From Burkholderiaceae bacterium (GTDB lineage: Bacteria; Pseudomonadota; Gammaproteobacteria; Burkholderiales; Burkholderiaceae_C), in the NCBI GenBank assembly GCA_023268425.1, contig JALRFN010000157.1:1-8476 (forward strand): a stretch of DNA of 8,476 nucleotides, given 5' to 3'. Below the pieces are notes generated by a model. The model had not been told where the DNA came from and ran no database searches. It saw only the letters and a list, made by a program, of their open reading frames with translations. Positions 5,437 to 8,476 of this stretch are shown one piece after another (positions within the stretch are counted from its first letter, which is position 1; each line of letters opens with the position of its first letter). The position numbers and the translations under genes are program-made.

Positions 5437-6626
5437 ACCGCGCCCGTGAAGGGGCAGTTTCACCTTTGAATCCCGAAGACGCGTCTCCTCAAACGCCGGC
5501 CGCCATCGTGGTCGGCGTTGATTTTGGCGAACCTGGTTTTGACGCCGAATTGGCCGAGTTGAGCCTGCTGGCCGAAACGGCGGGCTTTCGCGTCGTGGAC
5601 CGCGTGGTGTGCAAGCGCCGTGCGCCAGACCCGGCCTTGTTCTTGGGTTCGGGCAAAGCGGAGGAAGTCAAAGCCTTGGTGGCCATGCATCAGGCCAGCG
5701 AGGTCTTGTTTGACCAAGCCTTGAGCCCGGCGCAGCAGCGCAACCTCGAGCGCTTCTTGGGCGTGGCGGTCAATGACCGCACCCTGGTGATTTTGGAAAT
5801 CTTTGCCCAGCGTGCGCGCAGTCACGAAGGCAAATTGCAAGTGGAGTTGGCCCGTTTGCAATACCTGAGTACCCGTTTGGTGCGGCGCTGGAGCCACTTG
5901 GAGCGCCAGCGCGGGGGCGTGGGTCACCGAGGAGGCCCTGGCGAAACGCAGATCGAGTTGGACCGCCGCATGCTCACCGATGCGATCAAACGCATCAAAG
6001 ACAAACTGAGCAAGGTCAAGCAGCAACGCCAGACCCAGCGTCGCCAGCGTCAGCGCCGAGGCACCTTCTCGATCTCCATCGTTGGCTACACCAACGCGGG
6101 CAAGTCAACCTTGTTCAACGCTTTGGTCAAGGCGCGCGCGTATGCGGCCAACCAACTGTTTGCGACCTTGGACACCACGACGCGCGAGCTCTACCTGAGT
6201 CAAGCCCAACGCTCGGTGTCGATTTCGGACACGGTGGGTTTCATCCGCGATTTGCCCCACGGCTTGGTCGAGGCCTTCTCGGCCACCCTGCAAGAGTCGG
6301 TGGATGCAGACCTGTTGTTGCATGTGGTCGACGCCGCTGGTGATGCCGTGCCTGAGCAAATGCAAGAGGTGCAACAAGTCTTGACCGAGATTGGTGCGGC
6401 GGATGTGCCCCAGTTGATGGTGTTCAACAAAGTCGATGCCTTGGCCGATGACAGAAGGCCGGCAGTCTTGCAAGACACCATGGACGTTGACGGCGACATG
6501 CGCCAACGGGTGTTTGTGTCAGCGACCACAGGCGAGGGGCTGGACGCTTTGCGCCAAGCCTTGGTCGATGCGGTCATGGTCCGAGACGCGGCCAGCGGCG
6601 TCCAAGCGTCTGAGCAAGACTGGTGA
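5433..6626 (+). CDS. hflX: Ribosome-splitting GTPase HflX
   Basis: HflX is a GTPase that binds the large ribosomal subunit and splits stalled ribosomes under stress. The 397-residue product (E. coli 426) has the N-terminal HflX domain, a basic coiled-coil linker with the family signature GGVGHRGGPGETQIELDRR, then the G domain: G1 GYTNAGKST at 218-226, the switch I threonines TLDTTTRE, G3 DTVGF at 266-270 and G4 NKVD at 332-335. A short C-terminal domain follows. The GTG at 5433 overlaps the hfq stop as GTGA, which would couple it to hfq, but it has no visible Shine-Dalgarno sequence. An in-frame TTG at 5466, 11 bases after AAGGGG (5449-5454), would give a 386-residue protein and cannot be excluded; the first 20 or so residues are low-conservation either way. 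The hfq-hflX-hflK-hflC order is conserved with E. coli. Confidence 0.96.
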   Translation: MNRAREGAVSPLNPEDASPQTPAAIVVGVDFGEPGFDAELAELSLLAETAGFRVVDRVVCKRRAPDPALFLGSGKAEEVKALVAMHQASEVLFDQALSPAQQRNLERFLGVAVNDRTLVILEIFAQRARSHEGKLQVELARLQYLSTRLVRRWSHLERQRGGVGHRGGPGETQIELDRRMLTDAIKRIKDKLSKVKQQRQTQRRQRQRRGTFSISIVGYTNAGKSTLFNALVKARAYAANQLFATLDTTTRELYLSQAQRSVSISDTVGFIRDLPHGLVEAFSATLQESVDADLLLHVVDAAGDAVPEQMQEVQQVLTEIGAADVPQLMVFNKVDALADDRRPAVLQDTMDVDGDMRQRVFVSATTGEGLDALRQALVDAVMVRDAASGVQASEQDW

Positions 6627-6670
6627 GTGCTGGCTTCACAGGCGCGTGGTCCTTGCGGGTATTTCGCATC

Positions 6671-6679
6671 TGCCACAAT
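6671..6679 (+). promoter_or_regulatory. Possible extended -10 promoter upstream of hflK
   Basis: TGCCACAAT has the TGn element of an extended -10 plus CACAAT, four of six against TATAAT. It ends 31 bases before the favoured hflK ATG at 6711. The upstream TTGCGG (6653-6658) is a poor -35 at a short 15-base spacing. The 84-base hflX-hflK gap is the largest intergenic gap in the window, which makes an internal promoter plausible but unproven. Confidence 0.3.
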
Positions 6680-6710
6680 GGCGGTTGAACATTTGAACCA
6701 GGTTGACCTT

Positions 6711-8033
6711 ATGTTTTTAAGCCTTTTTCACCGCAAAGCCGCCGTCGATGGCGGACGGGCGCGGGGGACTTACAACTTGAACGATCCGCAGTGGGGACGG
6801 GGTGACGATGATCACCAAGGCATGCGCGGCCAAGATCAACAACGCCCCGAGGGCAACAAAGGCCAAAACCCACCCGACCTCGATGAACTGTGGCGCGACT
6901 TCAACCGCCGCATCTCGGGTTTGTTCGGTGGCAAGGGGGGCGGTGGTCAGTCAGGTGGCTCTGCGGGCGGACCCAGCGGCAAGTCCACTGGCATTGGCGT
7001 GGGTTTGATTGCGCTGATTGCGGCCTTGATTTGGTTGGGCTCAGGGTTCTTCATCGTGCAAGAAGGCCAGCGCGCCGTGATCACCCAATTTGGCCGTTAC
7101 TACGGCACCGTGGGCGCGGGTTTCAACTGGCGCTTGCCTTACCCCATTCAGGCACACGAGACGGTCTTTGTGACGCAGATTCGTTCGGTGGACGTGGGCT
7201 TGGACCGCTTGGTGCCCGAGACCGGGCTGCGTGACTCGGCCATGCTGACGTCGGATGAAAACATCGTCGAAATCAAGTTCGCGGTTCAGTACCGTTTGAA
7301 TGATGCGCGCGCTTATCTGTTCGAGAGCCGTGATCCTGACGCGGCGGTGGTTGCGGTGGCCGAGTCGGCGGTGCGTGAAGTGGTGGGCAAGATGAAGATG
7401 GACTCGGCGCTCGCTGAGGAACGCGACCAGATCGCCCCGCGCGTGCGCAACCTGATGCAAACCATTTTGGACCGCTACAACACGGGTATTGAGGTGGTGG
7501 GTGTGAACCTGCAGCAAGGCGGTGTGCGCCCGCCCGAACAAGTGCAAGCGGCTTTTGACGACGTTTTGAAGGCAGGCCAAGAAGCCGAGCGCGCCAAAAA
7601 CGAAGCGCAAGCCTACGCCAACGACGTGGTGCCGCGGGCGGGTGGTCAAGCCGAGCGTTTGCGCCAAGAGGCTGAGGCCTACAAGGCCCGCATCGTGGCG
7701 CAAGCAGAGGGTGATGCCAAGCGCTTTGACGAGGTCTACCAGCAATACGCCAAGGCGCCCAAGGTGACCCGTGACCGCATGTATGTGGACACCATGCGCG
7801 ACGTCTACAGCAACGTCAGCAAAGTGGTGGTCGAGTCCAAGCAAGGCAGCAATTTGCTGTACTTGCCGTTGGATCAGTTGTTGGCCAAGACGGCGCCAGG
7901 TGGGGCGAGCGCGAGCTCGGCGGCAAGCGAGGCGTCTCGCACCATGCCTTTGAGTGCGGCAGCCAATGCCTTGAGTGCAGCGCAACGCGCGGCCAATGAC
8001 GCGCGCTCAGACCGCTCGCGCGCCACACGTTGA
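6711..8033 (+). CDS. hflK: FtsH protease modulator HflK (SPFH/band-7 membrane protein)
   Basis: HflK pairs with HflC to form a large inner-membrane SPFH assembly that encloses the FtsH protease and controls its access to membrane substrates. The 440-residue product (E. coli 419) has a Gly/Gln/Asp-rich cytoplasmic N-terminus containing NLNDPQWGRG and PPDLDELWRDFNRRISGLFGG, a glycine-rich stretch, one membrane segment at about residues 96-116 (GVGLIALIAALIWLGSGFFIV), then the SPFH domain beginning QEGQRAVITQFGRY and a long helical region (EAERAKNEAQAYAND, GGQAERLRQEAEAYKARI). The C-terminus is Ala/Ser-rich low complexity. Start choice: the frame is open from GTG 6627 with ATGs at 6678 and 6711. 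The 6711 ATG gives the hydrophobic MFLSLF opening that I associate with related proteins and has a weak AGG upstream; the 6678 ATG overlaps the -10-like box. Confidence 0.93.
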   Translation: MFLSLFHRKAAVDGGRARGTYNLNDPQWGRGDDDHQGMRGQDQQRPEGNKGQNPPDLDELWRDFNRRISGLFGGKGGGGQSGGSAGGPSGKSTGIGVGLIALIAALIWLGSGFFIVQEGQRAVITQFGRYYGTVGAGFNWRLPYPIQAHETVFVTQIRSVDVGLDRLVPETGLRDSAMLTSDENIVEIKFAVQYRLNDARAYLFESRDPDAAVVAVAESAVREVVGKMKMDSALAEERDQIAPRVRNLMQTILDRYNTGIEVVGVNLQQGGVRPPEQVQAAFDDVLKAGQEAERAKNEAQAYANDVVPRAGGQAERLRQEAEAYKARIVAQAEGDAKRFDEVYQQYAKAPKVTRDRMYVDTMRDVYSNVSKVVVESKQGSNLLYLPLDQLLAKTAPGGASASSAASEASRTMPLSAAANALSAAQRAANDARSDRSRATR

Positions 8034-8055
8034 AGCATCAGGGAGAAGCGAGATC

Positions 8056-8476
8056 ATGAATCGTTTGGGATTTTGGGTCAGCACCCTGGTGCTGTTGCTG
8101 GCGTTGGCCAGTTCGACCTTGTTCGTGGTGGACCAGCGCCAATTTGGCTTGGTTTATCAATTGGGTGAGATCAAGCGCGTGGTCACCGATCCGGGCTTGA
8201 ATTTCAAGATGCCCCCGCCCTTCCAAAACGTCACGTATTTGGACAAGCGCCTGTTGATTTTGACCAGCTCCAACAAAGAGCCGATTTACACCGCCGAAAA
8301 GCAGCGCGTGGTGATTGACTGGTTCGTGCGTTGGCGCATCTCCGACCCCAAAGCTTATGTGCGCAACGTGGGTTTGAGTGAAAACGCCGGGGCCATGCAG
8401 CTCACCCGCGTGGTGCGCAACTCCTTCCAAGAAGAAGTCAACAGGCGCACGGTGTCGCAACTCTTGAGCACCGACC
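8056..8476 (+). CDS. hflC: FtsH protease modulator HflC, N-terminal part (3' truncated by window)
   Basis: HflC is the SPFH partner of HflK. The frame is open from the ATG at 8056 to the window edge, giving 140 complete codons of an expected 300 or so. It starts MNRLGFWVSTLVLLLALASS, a single N-terminal membrane anchor at about residues 6-24, followed by the SPFH opening VVDQRQFGLVYQLGEIKRV, then DPGLNFKMPPPFQNVTYLDKR and the conserved stretch EKQRVVIDWFVRWRISDP. It breaks off at VSQLLSTD. GGGAGAAG (8041-8048) provides the ribosome site and only 22 bases separate it from hflK, so the two are surely co-expressed, as expected for a stoichiometric complex. No damage is visible within the part present. 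Confidence 0.97.
   Translation, partial: MNRLGFWVSTLVLLLALASSTLFVVDQRQFGLVYQLGEIKRVVTDPGLNFKMPPPFQNVTYLDKRLLILTSSNKEPIYTAEKQRVVIDWFVRWRISDPKAYVRNVGLSENAGAMQLTRVVRNSFQEEVNRRTVSQLLSTD

Noticed and set aside
5460..6026. 188-codon open frame on the minus strand within hflX
   Set aside because: Shadow of the conserved HflX N-terminal region and linker; no independent support.
6969..6986. P-loop-like string GGPSGKST in HflK
   Set aside because: It is in the glycine-rich disordered region before the membrane segment, lacks the hydrophobic strand that precedes a real Walker A, and no GTPase or ATPase motifs follow.
7041..7985. 314-codon open frame on the minus strand across hflK
   Set aside because: Antisense shadow of hflK: rich in His, Arg and Leu, no domain and no ribosome site noted.
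8038..8460. 140-codon open frame on the minus strand at the right edge
   Set aside because: It is opposite the start of hflC, whose membrane anchor and SPFH motifs are clear.
1..8476. Search for an undescribed system, mobile element, CRISPR, phage or defence genes
   Set aside because: All coding space is explained by nine known housekeeping genes with intact motifs and even base composition; gaps are short and hold only ordinary regulatory-scale signals.

Overview
The window is a run of nine tightly packed, co-directional (+ strand) housekeeping genes: ispG (3' part) - hisS - yfgM-like - bamB - der - hfq - hflX - hflK - hflC (5' part). Gene order, protein wording (for example a short Hfq without the long E. 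coli C-terminal tail), fairly high GC with G/C-rich third positions, and TACAAT/CACAAT -10-like boxes all point to a betaproteobacterium of the order Burkholderiales, probably near Comamonadaceae. The family-level placement is inferred from remembered sequence style, not from a search.

Layout. Positions 1-666 hold the C-terminal iron-sulfur half of IspG (isoprenoid precursor synthesis), followed after 9 bases by hisS (histidyl-tRNA synthetase). A 56-base gap with a possible -10 box leads to a compact trio: a YfgM-like membrane-anchored TPR protein, the outer-membrane assembly lipoprotein BamB (4-base gap) and the ribosome-assembly GTPase Der (4-base ATGA overlap). A 67-base gap after der contains a hairpin that overlaps a promoter-like pair of boxes. 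Then comes hfq (GTG start), hflX (GTG start overlapping the hfq stop), an 84-base gap with another -10-like box, hflK, and after 22 bases hflC, which runs off the right edge.

How the genes fit together. In E. coli the same genes lie in two separate clusters, hisS-yfgM-bamB-der and hfq-hflX-hflK-hflC. Here they are joined end to end, bringing together translation and ribosome factors (HisRS, Der, HflX), RNA regulation (Hfq) and envelope quality control (YfgM, BamB, HflKC). The der-hfq junction is where the two modules meet and is the most likely internal control point.

I found no mobile element, CRISPR array, tRNA/rRNA gene, tandem repeat, phage or defence gene, and no sign of a novel multi-gene system. 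There is no gene-free stretch over 300 bases. The observations most worth checking concern hfq: a perfect run of five A-R-N triplets directly after its start codon (a possible autoregulatory Hfq site), a proline where E. coli Hfq has the proximal-face Gln41, and the hairpin/promoter overlap upstream.
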